Positions 26,791 through 35,466 of a DNA stretch of 64,000 nucleotides are shown here, piece by piece; the stretch's first letter is position 1, and each line of letters begins with the position of its first letter. Made by a program: the position numbers and the translations under genes. The DNA is from Bacteroidota bacterium (GTDB taxonomy: Bacteria; Bacteroidota; Bacteroidia; B-17B0; Aurantibacillaceae). The stretch covers positions 62,001 to 126,000 of the forward strand of contig JACCXH010000056.1 in assembly GCA_013697245.1 (NCBI GenBank), in the 5' to 3' direction. Below the pieces are notes generated by a model. That model saw nothing but the letters and a program-made list of their open reading frames with translations. It had not been told where the DNA came from and did no database searches.

Positions 26791-27318
26791 TTAGTTGCTG
26801 GTATTTATTTTAAAATTTATGCTGAATAAAAAATTATCGTTGTATTCTTTAAAATGAAAATTAAAATCGTTGGTCTTTAAAACAAGGTCCACTAAACCTA
26901 AACCTGCCGTTGACACCTCGGAATACTGGTTATTAGAGATTATTTTTGATTTAATATCTAATAACTCGTCTTTAGATTTTGTATTTAAAAAATTTAATTT
27001 CTCGATGATGGCTTCTTTTTGTTTTGCATTAACAACATTTATGGTGTCTATTAAATAACACTTTTCAGACATGGATACCAGTAACAATGATTTGTAATGC
27101 AATAATGCATCTTCGGGGAAAAAATTATGTTTGATGATGTTTTCAACGCATTCGTTAATGGCGTTATATACCCTTTTAATTACTACTACATTCTCTTTAT
27201 TGCTTTCGAGTTTACTTTTGGTAATATTTAAAACCTGAGTTAAAACTTTACCATCAATAAATCCATAATAACTAAAAAGTACATTGTTAGTGTATAATAT
27301 TTCGCTTAATGATCTCAT
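26791..27318 (-). CDS. siaB: SiaB-family protein kinase (DUF6272-like)
   Basis: 175 residues, soluble. It resembles a degenerate GHKL ATPase: a helix with NECVENIIKHN (55-65) in the place of the N box and STAGLGLVDLV (136-146) as a glycine box. This matches DUF6272/SiaB kinases, which phosphorylate SiaC-type proteins. The order siaB, siaC, PP2C with gaps of 3 and -4 bp supports the assignment strongly. It lies 19 bp after hemB. Specific catalytic residues cannot be confirmed without an alignment. Confidence 0.82.
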   Translation of the reverse strand: MRSLSEILYTNNVLFSYYGFIDGKVLTQVLNITKSKLESNKENVVVIKRVYNAINECVENIIKHNFFPEDALLHYKSLLLVSMSEKCYLIDTINVVNAKQKEAIIEKLNFLNTKSKDELLDIKSKIISNNQYSEVSTAGLGLVDLVLKTNDFNFHFKEYNDNFLFSINFKINTSN

Positions 27319-27337
27319 ATACCTTTACTAAAATAAT

Positions 27338-28315
27338 TTATTTTTTTGACAACGCAAATTCTTTCGCGAAATAAGTTAGTATAACCGAAGCACCTGCGCG
27401 TTTTATGCTTAATAATATTTCATCTCGTATTTTATCGCCATCTATCCACTTTTTGGCTGCAGCCGCTTTTACCATAGCATATTCGCCACTCACATTGTAC
27501 GCGGCAATTGGTAAATTAAAATTATCGTTTAATAATTTAATAACATCTAAATAACTTAATGCGGGTTTTACCATTAAAAAATCGGCGCCTTCATTAAAGT
27601 CCAGGTCAGCTTCTAATAAAGCTTCGCGACTGTTTGCCGGATCCATTTGATATGTTTTTTTATCGCCAAATTTTGGGGCACTATCCAACGCATCTCTAAA
27701 TGGGCCATAAAAAGCGCTGGCATATTTTGCGGTATAACTCATAATAGAAACATCACTAAAACCGGCATCGTCTAAAGCTTCTCGTATAAAACCAACGCGT
27801 CCATCCATCATATCGCTTGGACCAATAATATCTGCGCCGGCTTCTGCCTGCACCAATGCCATTTTTGCAAGAATGTGCAACGTTTCATCATTTACGATAT
27901 GTCCGTTTTTTACATAACCATCGTGTCCATCGCTGCTATATGGATCCATGGCTACATCGGTCATTATTATTGCTTCTGGAAATCTTTTTTTAATTTCTTT
28001 GATGGTAGTTGGGTAAAGCCCTTTTTGATTGAATGATTCTGTGGCTTTTTTATCTTTTAATTTATCGCTCAAACTTGGAAACAAACAAAATGTATTTAAG
28101 TCTAATTTTAAACAGCTTTCTATTTCTTTTAATAACAAGTCGCTACTGTACCTGTAAATATTTGGCATTGAATTTATCTCGGATCTTTTGTTCTTGCCTT
28201 CGGTTAAAAAAAGTGGAAATATAAGGTCATCAACCGAAACAGAGTTTTCCTGCACCAAACTTCTGATAGTAGCATTTTTACGATTTCTCCTAGGACGTTG
28301 CGGTAAATTTATCAT
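27338..28315 (-). CDS. hemB: Delta-aminolevulinic acid dehydratase (porphobilinogen synthase)
   Basis: 325 residues, the normal length. The two active-site lysines are K197 (MSYTAKYASAFYGPF) and K250 (FLMVKPALSYLD), the latter forming the Schiff base. The enzyme condenses two 5-aminolevulinate molecules to porphobilinogen in haem synthesis. The metal loop around 120-132 (TDVAMDPYSSDGHDG) has A/D/D where zinc enzymes have three cysteines, so this is the magnesium-type, zinc-independent form. The siaB gene follows after 19 bp. hemA is far away at 57477 on the other strand. Confidence 0.96.
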   Translation of the reverse strand: MINLPQRPRRNRKNATIRSLVQENSVSVDDLIFPLFLTEGKNKRSEINSMPNIYRYSSDLLLKEIESCLKLDLNTFCLFPSLSDKLKDKKATESFNQKGLYPTTIKEIKKRFPEAIIMTDVAMDPYSSDGHDGYVKNGHIVNDETLHILAKMALVQAEAGADIIGPSDMMDGRVGFIREALDDAGFSDVSIMSYTAKYASAFYGPFRDALDSAPKFGDKKTYQMDPANSREALLEADLDFNEGADFLMVKPALSYLDVIKLLNDNFNLPIAAYNVSGEYAMVKAAAAKKWIDGDKIRDEILLSIKRAGASVILTYFAKEFALSKK

Positions 28316-28383
28316 AAAATAATTTAGATAAAATTACGGCATTTTTATTAAATAATTCAGGATTTTATTTTGGCTAAATGCTA

Positions 28384-29373
28384 TTAGTTCTTTGCAAGCA
28401 TAGCTCTCTCATTCATTTCGAGCATGGCCGCTAAAACCAATTGAGAATAGTTTTGAGAAGCATTTTTAAATCTTGCTGTTTGTGCCTGCCACAGATTATA
28501 GATAAGGTCCATATTACCGTGTTGCGGTTTGAATGTGAATAATGCGCTTTGTACGTTATATGCGCCGGCATGATAGGCATGCATTACCAAAAGCCTAAAC
28601 CATAGGTCCTGCTCATTATAACCTGTAATATTTAAAGAATCGAGCATTTTATGCACTTTAGGGATACAAATTCTTTTTATTAAGCTGCTGGATGCATAAG
28701 CACTTCTTTCAAAATCGGCACGTTCATCTATTTGCCTGTTTACTTTTAAACCAAACAATCTTGCTACTTCTTTCATTAATTGAAATGGGCCATAAGCACC
28801 CGCATTTGATTTTTGTAATTTATTGGGACTTTCTATTAAGAGAATTGCTTGTGCAAACCAGGGATCTACGCCATTTTCAACAAAACAATTAATACCGTTG
28901 TGAAAATTTTGCGAGGTCTTATCAAAATCGTAAAAGAATTTTTTACCGGTAGTAATTAAAACCCGACTTGTAGAATCCAGATTATACGCCAGTTTTACAC
29001 TATCGCGATAGAATTTTTTTGAAGAGTCGGATCTTTGGTTCCACTCTTTCATATTTATTTTTTGAACAACTGTTCTTGTACCTGCAAAATTTACAATGGC
29101 ACTATCTTGATGAAGGTTCATGATACTTCTCCAGAATTTAACCTGGGCAACCGTATCTAATTTATATTCATAGATCGCTTTATCCAACACATAATTTTCA
29201 TTCAATTTTGTTTTTGGATTAATTACCCCAACAACATTGTGGCACAAGGTTTTTGGTTCCTCGATCTTATTCTCTGTAATCGTGCTGGTTTTCTTTGCAA
29301 TTGGCTCGGTAGAGTTTATTGCATGGTTACTGCAAGAGAATAAAAAAACAGATATTAATAATAGAAGTCTCAA
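28384..29373 (-). CDS. Lytic transglycosylase lipoprotein (SLT domain, MltD-like), TTG start
   Basis: 329 residues from TTG at 29371-29373, which gives MRLLLLISVFLFSC, a compact lipoprotein signal with the lipid Cys at 14. A TTG at 29415 would extend it by 14 residues; no ATG is available, since the frame opens only 12 bases further upstream. The catalytic region is LLIESPNKLQKSNAGAYG followed by PFQLM, with the Glu of ES as acid catalyst, and VMHAYHAGAYNV corresponds to the late SLT motif. The enzyme cleaves the MurNAc-GlcNAc bond to anhydromuropeptides in the periplasm. An N-terminal segment of about 140 residues has no known domain. It ends 68 bp before hemB. Confidence 0.85.
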   Translation of the reverse strand: MRLLLLISVFLFSCSNHAINSTEPIAKKTSTITENKIEEPKTLCHNVVGVINPKTKLNENYVLDKAIYEYKLDTVAQVKFWRSIMNLHQDSAIVNFAGTRTVVQKINMKEWNQRSDSSKKFYRDSVKLAYNLDSTSRVLITTGKKFFYDFDKTSQNFHNGINCFVENGVDPWFAQAILLIESPNKLQKSNAGAYGPFQLMKEVARLFGLKVNRQIDERADFERSAYASSSLIKRICIPKVHKMLDSLNITGYNEQDLWFRLLVMHAYHAGAYNVQSALFTFKPQHGNMDLIYNLWQAQTARFKNASQNYSQLVLAAMLEMNERAMLAKN

Positions 29374-29508
29374 CTTTAGTAAGCCTAAATTTAAGGAATA
29401 ATCCAATGACTTCAAACACCAAAGAGGTTAAAAAATTAAAAGGAAATTGTTATTAATTTTAAGTGAGGTAGAGTATTAAAAGATTTACCAATTATTTTTT
29501 TGAAATAA

Positions 29509-32500
29509 TTACTTCATCAGCGTTACATGTCCGGTATATTCTTTTCTGCCTTCGCCGTTAATGCCTACTGCTTTTATTTTGTAAATGTAAACACCATCTT
29601 GTGCCACTTGGCCTTTTACTGTGCCATCCCAGCCCTTGGTAACATCTTTGCTAAAATACATCGAATGGCCCCAACGATCGAACAATTCCATGCTAAAGCC
29701 TTCGGGTTTAAAACCTAGACCTTTTACATTAAACACATCATTTAGACCATCGCCATTTGGTGTGAACGAGTTAGGAATGTATAATACCATTTCATCCGTT
29801 ACATCAATGATCTTTATGATCGAGTCGGTACAACCGTGATCTGTTGTTTGTATTAACATAATAGGGTATTTGCCCACTGTTTCAAAGGTTCTTATCGGGT
29901 TCTTTACATTGGTAGAATCGTAACCGATGATACCTGTGCCGCTAAAGAGCCAGTTAATATGGGTAATAGGGCCATATTTGGCCAGTGGGTTAAAGGTAAT
30001 TTGGTTGTTGCTGGTTGTAATAACATCCGGGTCCCAGTTAAAATCAGAATGTGGTTTTGGCCATACTACAATGGGTGATGGAAAATCGTAAGTGCCTTTA
30101 CAGCCATTTTTTCCTAATGATGTTATTTTTAAATTATACGTTCCAGGCTCTGTTAAACAATAGGTAAAACTATCTGCCTGCATAACGTTGGTGCCTCCAA
30201 AATCGTAAGTGGTTATAGCCGCCTGGTTTTGTGTTTGGGTATTGTAAAATAAACATAACGCTTCGCAGCCTTCCGTTTTATCTAATTGTAAGTTGGGTTG
30301 TGGGGGTTGGTTCACCTGCACAGTAAAGCTATGGAAAACGGTATAGTTAGGGCAGGCAATATCATAGCCAGCTAAATTATAAATAGTGGTTCCTATTGGA
30401 TGACCATATTGTACGCTTCCGGTTGGTGATCCTAAGAACGAGCCCGGGGTCCATACATAGGCATAGTTCTGGCTACCCCCTGTTGATCCCGCTATCAAGG
30501 CTATACTATCGCCTCTACAGATAGTTCTGCTTTGTGGGGTTAGTGTAAATGCCAATGGGGTTAATACATCTATTTGTATGTTTTGTGTACTGTTACATGG
30601 GCCAAGTGAAGCTGTAAGTGTATAGCTGCCTGACTGGTTAGGTTGTATGCCTGGAATAGTTAAATTTTGTGCGTTAGAGGTAAAGCCTGTTGAGCTGGTC
30701 CAGGTGTAAGAGGTTGCTCCTGCTGGGCCGGGTACATTTAATAATGTATTATAGCACATTTGTTTGTAGGCATCTAAGGTAAAGGTCAGTTTTGGGTATA
30801 TGGTCAGCTGTACCGTGTTAGTGTTATAACAGGTGAGTTGTCCGTTATTATATGATGTGGTTACCTGATAGATACCATTGGCCACCGGACTTGGTGCAAA
30901 TATTACAGGGTTTGCTACTGCGGATGTAAAGCTGTTTGGTCCTGTCCAGCTATAAGTGGCTGCCCCATTGGAGGTGGCAGAAAGCTGTGCATTATTAGGT
31001 TGGCAGGTAGCAACTGTTGGGGTAACTATTACAGGATTTACCGGCACTACATTTATTTGCGCTGAGCCGGTAGTGGTGCAGCTTACAGTACCGATAGCAA
31101 AGGTAGAGGTAGCATAGTATACACCGGCTGATGCGGGCTGAATATTATTAATGGCCGAAGCCTGAGTATTAGATGAAAAGTTGTTTGGCCCTACCCACGA
31201 AAAAGCAATGGCGCCAGGTGCGCTAGCGCTGATGTTAGCGTTGGTGAACTGGCATAAGTTATTTGGGTTGGCTGTTACAGTTGTACCTGACGTGCCCACT
31301 ACCTGCACATTAGAGGTTGCCGTGGATGTACATACCAGCGTGCTTACCGGACTGGTATAATACGCTGTTACGCTATACAGCCCCGAATTGGCCGGCATGA
31401 CATTACTAATAGTTGGGTTTTGTTGTACTGAGTTATAAGGCCCCGGCCCTGTCCATGAATAAGAGGTTGGCGCCGGATTAGCATTGGAGATAAGGTTCAA
31501 AGCAGCCCCCTGGCATAAGGTAAAGTTAGGGGTGGCTGTTAATGTGCCGCTTGGCACTATGCCAACTGTTGTTGTGCCCTGTGCTGCACACTGAAAACCT
31601 CCTGGAAATGTATTGATTACAGTTAAACTATAGGTACCCGAGCTGCCGGACTGAGCATTAGGAATGACCGGGTTCTGTACATTAGACACAAAGCCCCCGG
31701 GGCCATTCCAGCTATAGCTTGGTACTCCCGCCGTAGCGGCATTGGTGTTAAAGTTCAATGTCGTGCCTTGGCATACTGGGCCTGTATTAGTTAACGTGTT
31801 AATGGTGGGGGTGGCATTAACCGTAATAGAAATAGTTTGTGTTGCGGTACAAGCAATGTTTGATCCTGTAACTGTATAAATTGTAGTTACCGAAGGAGCC
31901 AAAGCAATTGAAGGCGTAGTAGGCCCGGTGTTCCAAGTATACGTTACAACTGTTGTTGCTGTTGAGTTTGCAGTTAAAGTTGTTTGTTGACCGGAACATA
32001 ATGTGTTAGTACCTGCAATAGTAATTGGTAAGGCGCTGTATGGTAGAGCGGGGCTTGGTAAATTTGCTAATGATCCGCCATTAAGGCCAGCAACAGCGCC
32101 AAAAGTAGTATTAAAGCATGTGCTTGCAGGATTAAGAACAAGACCTGCCGCACCACCTGTTGTAAGATATGTAACGGTTCCGGGAATTACCGCACCGCTA
32201 AATGCGTAAAGTCCTCCGCCACCGCCACCACCGGGCCCATGGCAGTTTCCAGGAAAAATAGTATTGTTATTGCTACCTCCACTACCGCCGCTAGTATTTA
32301 CGGTTAAATTTCCAACATAATTATTGCACTCAATAAAAATTGTGCCACCGGCACCACCGCCACCCGAACCTTCATCATTAGCAATAATAGTAACGCTTCC
32401 TCCACAGGAGGCAATAATTCTATTATTGCAAATTATTTGATTTGCTTTGATATAAATAATACCACCACCGTTACCACCAGCTGTAGCTACCTGTCCATTA

Positions 32501-33321
32501 TCCCTGAAACCTCCACCCCCGGCACCTCCTAAAAACAAAGATCCAAAAGAAGGTGCGAGATTTAATCCGCCAACTCCTCTTTCGTTTGTAACACCGCAAC
32601 CGTTATATTCATTTCCACCTAAACCACCGCCACCGACATTGCCGCCACCGCCGCCGCCGGAGTTTCCACAGTTAGAACCGCCGCCGCCATTAGCCTGTTT
32701 GCCTTTCATGCCATCCTGCCCTACAATCCATTTTGAAATACTTTCTCCTTTTTGTCCGCCATTTGCATTAAAAGCCCCTGCGAAACTTCCATTGTTACAG
32801 CAAAAACCGCTGGTTGCAAAATTCCCCCCCCTAAAACCCAATGCGTTTACAATGATATCAGAATTTAAAGTAAGCGTTCCGGCTTCAAGCGCTAAGACCC
32901 CACCAATTGTGCCATTCCAGGCAGTGCAATTAAGTGTACTTGTTACTGTAGCGGAACAATATTTTGGTACGCGCACTATTTGTGTAGCGCCGGTTGCTGT
33001 ATTATAGGCATTGGTGAGAGCGGCATTAACCGTAATAACATTTCCTGCAATGGCTGTAATATTTTTAAACTCGTAAACCCCTGCGCCACCCATGGCGCTA
33101 ATGTTTCCAAAAGTTGCATTATTAGCAGTAATAATGGAGGTGCCCTGCATTTGAATAACAAGTATCTGATCGCCAACCGCAAAACCCACGGCAGAGATAA
33201 CAGTGATGTTAGATCCGGCAACGCTTGTAACAGAAGCATAATTATTAATTATACCGCTAATACTTTGAGCAGAAACTACTCTTAAAAAAAGGGAAAATAT
33301 TATTAGGAAATAAAATTTCAT
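29509..33321 (-). CDS. Second large Ig/PKD adhesin with Gly-rich domain and type B T9SS C-terminus
   Basis: 1270 residues. A signal peptide (FLRVVSAQS) and a beta-rich region come first. Residues about 170-400 form a glycine- and Asn/Cys-rich segment with runs such as SGGGGGGNVGGGGLGGN, suggesting a parallel beta structure with loop glycines. About seven Ig-like repeats of roughly 80 residues follow, each with an early Cys and a SYSWTGPNGF-like core. PKD-like domains (SDFNWDPDV) precede the CHU_C/type B domain (IPNSFTPNGDGLNDVFNVKG, LFDRWGHSMYF, DGVYIYKI). It should be exported by T9SS and displayed on the surface. No PorP/SprF gene is adjacent, so it may use the partner at 7724 or one elsewhere. 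Confidence 0.92.
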   Translation of the reverse strand: MKFYFLIIFSLFLRVVSAQSISGIINNYASVTSVAGSNITVISAVGFAVGDQILVIQMQGTSIITANNATFGNISAMGGAGVYEFKNITAIAGNVITVNAALTNAYNTATGATQIVRVPKYCSATVTSTLNCTAWNGTIGGVLALEAGTLTLNSDIIVNALGFRGGNFATSGFCCNNGSFAGAFNANGGQKGESISKWIVGQDGMKGKQANGGGGSNCGNSGGGGGGNVGGGGLGGNEYNGCGVTNERGVGGLNLAPSFGSLFLGGAGGGGFRDNGQVATAGGNGGGIIYIKANQIICNNRIIASCGGSVTIIANDEGSGGGGAGGTIFIECNNYVGNLTVNTSGGSGGSNNNTIFPGNCHGPGGGGGGGLYAFSGAVIPGTVTYLTTGGAAGLVLNPASTCFNTTFGAVAGLNGGSLANLPSPALPYSALPITIAGTNTLCSGQQTTLTANSTATTVVTYTWNTGPTTPSIALAPSVTTIYTVTGSNIACTATQTISITVNATPTINTLTNTGPVCQGTTLNFNTNAATAGVPSYSWNGPGGFVSNVQNPVIPNAQSGSSGTYSLTVINTFPGGFQCAAQGTTTVGIVPSGTLTATPNFTLCQGAALNLISNANPAPTSYSWTGPGPYNSVQQNPTISNVMPANSGLYSVTAYYTSPVSTLVCTSTATSNVQVVGTSGTTVTANPNNLCQFTNANISASAPGAIAFSWVGPNNFSSNTQASAINNIQPASAGVYYATSTFAIGTVSCTTTGSAQINVVPVNPVIVTPTVATCQPNNAQLSATSNGAATYSWTGPNSFTSAVANPVIFAPSPVANGIYQVTTSYNNGQLTCYNTNTVQLTIYPKLTFTLDAYKQMCYNTLLNVPGPAGATSYTWTSSTGFTSNAQNLTIPGIQPNQSGSYTLTASLGPCNSTQNIQIDVLTPLAFTLTPQSRTICRGDSIALIAGSTGGSQNYAYVWTPGSFLGSPTGSVQYGHPIGTTIYNLAGYDIACPNYTVFHSFTVQVNQPPQPNLQLDKTEGCEALCLFYNTQTQNQAAITTYDFGGTNVMQADSFTYCLTEPGTYNLKITSLGKNGCKGTYDFPSPIVVWPKPHSDFNWDPDVITTSNNQITFNPLAKYGPITHINWLFSGTGIIGYDSTNVKNPIRTFETVGKYPIMLIQTTDHGCTDSIIKIIDVTDEMVLYIPNSFTPNGDGLNDVFNVKGLGFKPEGFSMELFDRWGHSMYFSKDVTKGWDGTVKGQVAQDGVYIYKIKAVGINGEGRKEYTGHVTLMK

Positions 33322-33418
33322 GAGTTGTAAAAATAGTGATCAAAAATGACCTGAACTAATCTTCTTTCCTCTGATTGAGTGAAAGAATAGTTTTACCTAT
33401 TAAGACAAAATTAACATT

Positions 33419-34378
33419 TTATTTTTTGCTGAATGAAGCCAGTTCTTTTCCAATGCCTGTAAAGGAAACAACATTTAAAGGGAATTCTAAAAACACATGT
33501 AAAAAACTTAAAAAGAAAAGAACCTGTAAGCCTAAATTATAGTCGTAAATATATAATGAAATAGAAAGCAACCAGGCAGCAATAGTTCCTATTAAAATAT
33601 TTTTTGGAACTAAGTGCCATTTGATAACCGATGTTTTTGAGAACCAATTAAGATAATGGTAAGTATAAGCAAAAGCAATAAAACGCATGATTACAAAACC
33701 TGCATTGGTGTTAAATATTTGTTTGATGTTGGTTAACTGATCCATATTAAAAAAATTGATCAATCTGTAATTTAACTCTCCAAATTGTGTGTAGCTTTTT
33801 TGCGAATAATCGCTCACTGTATAAAATAAATTACCGGGTTGCACAACAATAATTATTACCGAACAAATAATTAAAACCAATATAGAAATTAAGCCCGCCC
33901 AGGATCTTTCTTTTAAAACACCATACAACATAAACGCCCATGTAAAAATAAAAACATGAATAATGGTAGGAAGAAAAACCGCTACCCATGTAAAGAACAT
34001 GGGCGAGTTATTTAAAAAACCAACAAATACCAAAGCAAGTGCAATAATTACAAAACGATAGAGCCAGTCTTTAATAAAAACAAAAGCAATGCACGAAAGA
34101 AGGCTGAATAAAATAATATCGGCCGTTAAGCCATAATTTTTTGGTGGATTATAATTCCAATAAACAAGAATGACGCAGGCAACTACCAAAAAAATAAAAT
34201 CGTATTTTCCTTTTGTGAAATAATTTTTTTTATGAAGCCACCCTATTTCTGTCAGGTAATGTAAGGGGCCAAGGATACCATAGGAAAATAAAAATAACTC
34301 GAACGGAATAAAGAACGATACAATACAGGAAAGAATAATTAAACCGGTATTTAAATGATGAATAGTGGCTGCTTTCAT
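33419..34378 (-). CDS. Polytopic membrane protein of unknown function
   Basis: 319 residues with about eight or nine hydrophobic helices (for example ILSCIVSFFIPFELFLFSYG and VFLPTIIHVFIFTWAFML). A conserved-looking loop, GPLHYLTEIGWLHKKN, sits after the first helices; a HY/H pair in a membrane protein hints at metal or quinone binding but proves nothing. A long loop around 190-235 contains DYSQKSYTQFGELNYRL. No family recognised. Its ATG overlaps the stop of the double-thioredoxin gene (ATGA), so the two are probably made together. Confidence 0.8.
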   Translation of the reverse strand: MKAATIHHLNTGLIILSCIVSFFIPFELFLFSYGILGPLHYLTEIGWLHKKNYFTKGKYDFIFLVVACVILVYWNYNPPKNYGLTADIILFSLLSCIAFVFIKDWLYRFVIIALALVFVGFLNNSPMFFTWVAVFLPTIIHVFIFTWAFMLYGVLKERSWAGLISILVLIICSVIIIVVQPGNLFYTVSDYSQKSYTQFGELNYRLINFFNMDQLTNIKQIFNTNAGFVIMRFIAFAYTYHYLNWFSKTSVIKWHLVPKNILIGTIAAWLLSISLYIYDYNLGLQVLFFLSFLHVFLEFPLNVVSFTGIGKELASFSKK

Positions 34379-35406
34379 TTTTTATTTAAGTTAACCGGTG
34401 TTTTTTTATATTCTTTAATAAAATCGGCCCATGGTTTTGTTTTATAATTATTGCTTCCAATAAAATATAAAATAGGTTTTAATTGTTCGGGCGATTGGTA
34501 AAAATTTAAAGCATCAATAGATTTAAGCTGTTCGTCTAAAATACAAAGTACAGGTAAACTAAATCGGTTATTAGCCAATTTTAAAGTTAAATTATGTAAT
34601 GGATAATTATTTAACAATTGCTTATAATATTTATTTCCTTTAAATAAAACGGTGTCGCTAGATTCAGCGTCAAAATTAACAAAATAAAAATTCTTATTTA
34701 AATAATTTGCAAGACTGGTGTCAACAAAAGTAGTTTTGGTCATTACCCTGCATGAATTACAGAAAGCGGCACTTATATTTATTAGAACTTTTTTCGGTTT
34801 CTTTTTTTGTAGTTTTTCTAATTCATGAATTGTGTAAATGTTAATTTTTCCTTTTGCAAAAGCCGTATCAGTAAAAGCATTGGCAAAGTGTTTGTTAAAT
34901 TCATCAAAAGAACTTGTCCTCCAAACGTTTTCCACCATAAAGACTAAAATAGGTTCTATTTTTTTGTCTTCTAAAAAACCCTGGGTCAATAAATTATATT
35001 CAAAATTATTTGTAATAAACATTGTAGAGGGGTAACTCAGATTGTTTCCTAAAAACTTAATAGCTAGCTCATGTGGGGTTTTAGGCTCTTTAGACAGTGG
35101 TTTATATATTTTCCCATTGTATTGAATGGTATCTTTTGTTTCTGCATCAAATTTTACGGCATAAAAATTAGTGTTAATATAGTTTGCAAGCCCTTCGTTT
35201 GAGTAGGTGGTCTTCATCATATGCTTGCACCAGCCGCACCAATCGGTATAAATATCCACCAAAAAAGGTTTTTGAACCAATTTATTCTTTTCTTGCGCCT
35301 CCTTAAATGTGAGCCATTTAACAAGCCCATCCTTCTCGTTTTGTGAAAAAGTAAGGTTTATTAAGCTAAAAAAACAAATTAAACATACAAGCACTTTATT
35401 TAACAT
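34375..35406 (-). CDS. Secreted tandem-thioredoxin protein
   Basis: 343 residues from the ATG at 35404-35406, chosen because MLNKVLVCLICFFSLINL gives a signal peptide ending TFSQ; a TTG 24 bases upstream is less likely. Two thioredoxin-like domains are visible. The first has TDWCGWCKHM (Cys57, Cys60) and a YPST cis-proline loop. The second has AAFCNSCRVM (Cys216, Cys219) and LPVL. Both share a KFDAE/NFDAE...Y-NGKIYK/KGNKYYK segment, so they arose by duplication. It probably acts on disulphides in the periplasm. It is translationally coupled to the following membrane protein (4-bp overlap). Confidence 0.88.
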   Translation of the reverse strand: MLNKVLVCLICFFSLINLTFSQNEKDGLVKWLTFKEAQEKNKLVQKPFLVDIYTDWCGWCKHMMKTTYSNEGLANYINTNFYAVKFDAETKDTIQYNGKIYKPLSKEPKTPHELAIKFLGNNLSYPSTMFITNNFEYNLLTQGFLEDKKIEPILVFMVENVWRTSSFDEFNKHFANAFTDTAFAKGKINIYTIHELEKLQKKKPKKVLINISAAFCNSCRVMTKTTFVDTSLANYLNKNFYFVNFDAESSDTVLFKGNKYYKQLLNNYPLHNLTLKLANNRFSLPVLCILDEQLKSIDALNFYQSPEQLKPILYFIGSNNYKTKPWADFIKEYKKTPVNLNKK

Positions 35407-35435
35407 ACATTTAACCTTACTAAAATACAAATTCT

Positions 35436-35443
35436 TAATTTTG
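35436..35443 (+). promoter_or_regulatory. Candidate -7 element in the 60-bp divergent spacer
   Basis: TAATTTTG fits TAnnTTTG and lies 23 bases before the ATG of the type A T9SS gene at 35467. No good -33 TTTG is visible at 19-21 bases upstream. The spacer must hold promoters for two divergent genes. Confidence 0.3.
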
Positions 35444-35466
35444 TATAAATTTAAAAACTATTTATC

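Noticed and set aside
32639-33007. Proline-rich plus-strand frame (122 codons)
   Set aside because: Antisense of the glycine-rich adhesin segment (GGC/GGN codons read as Pro); no independent evidence.
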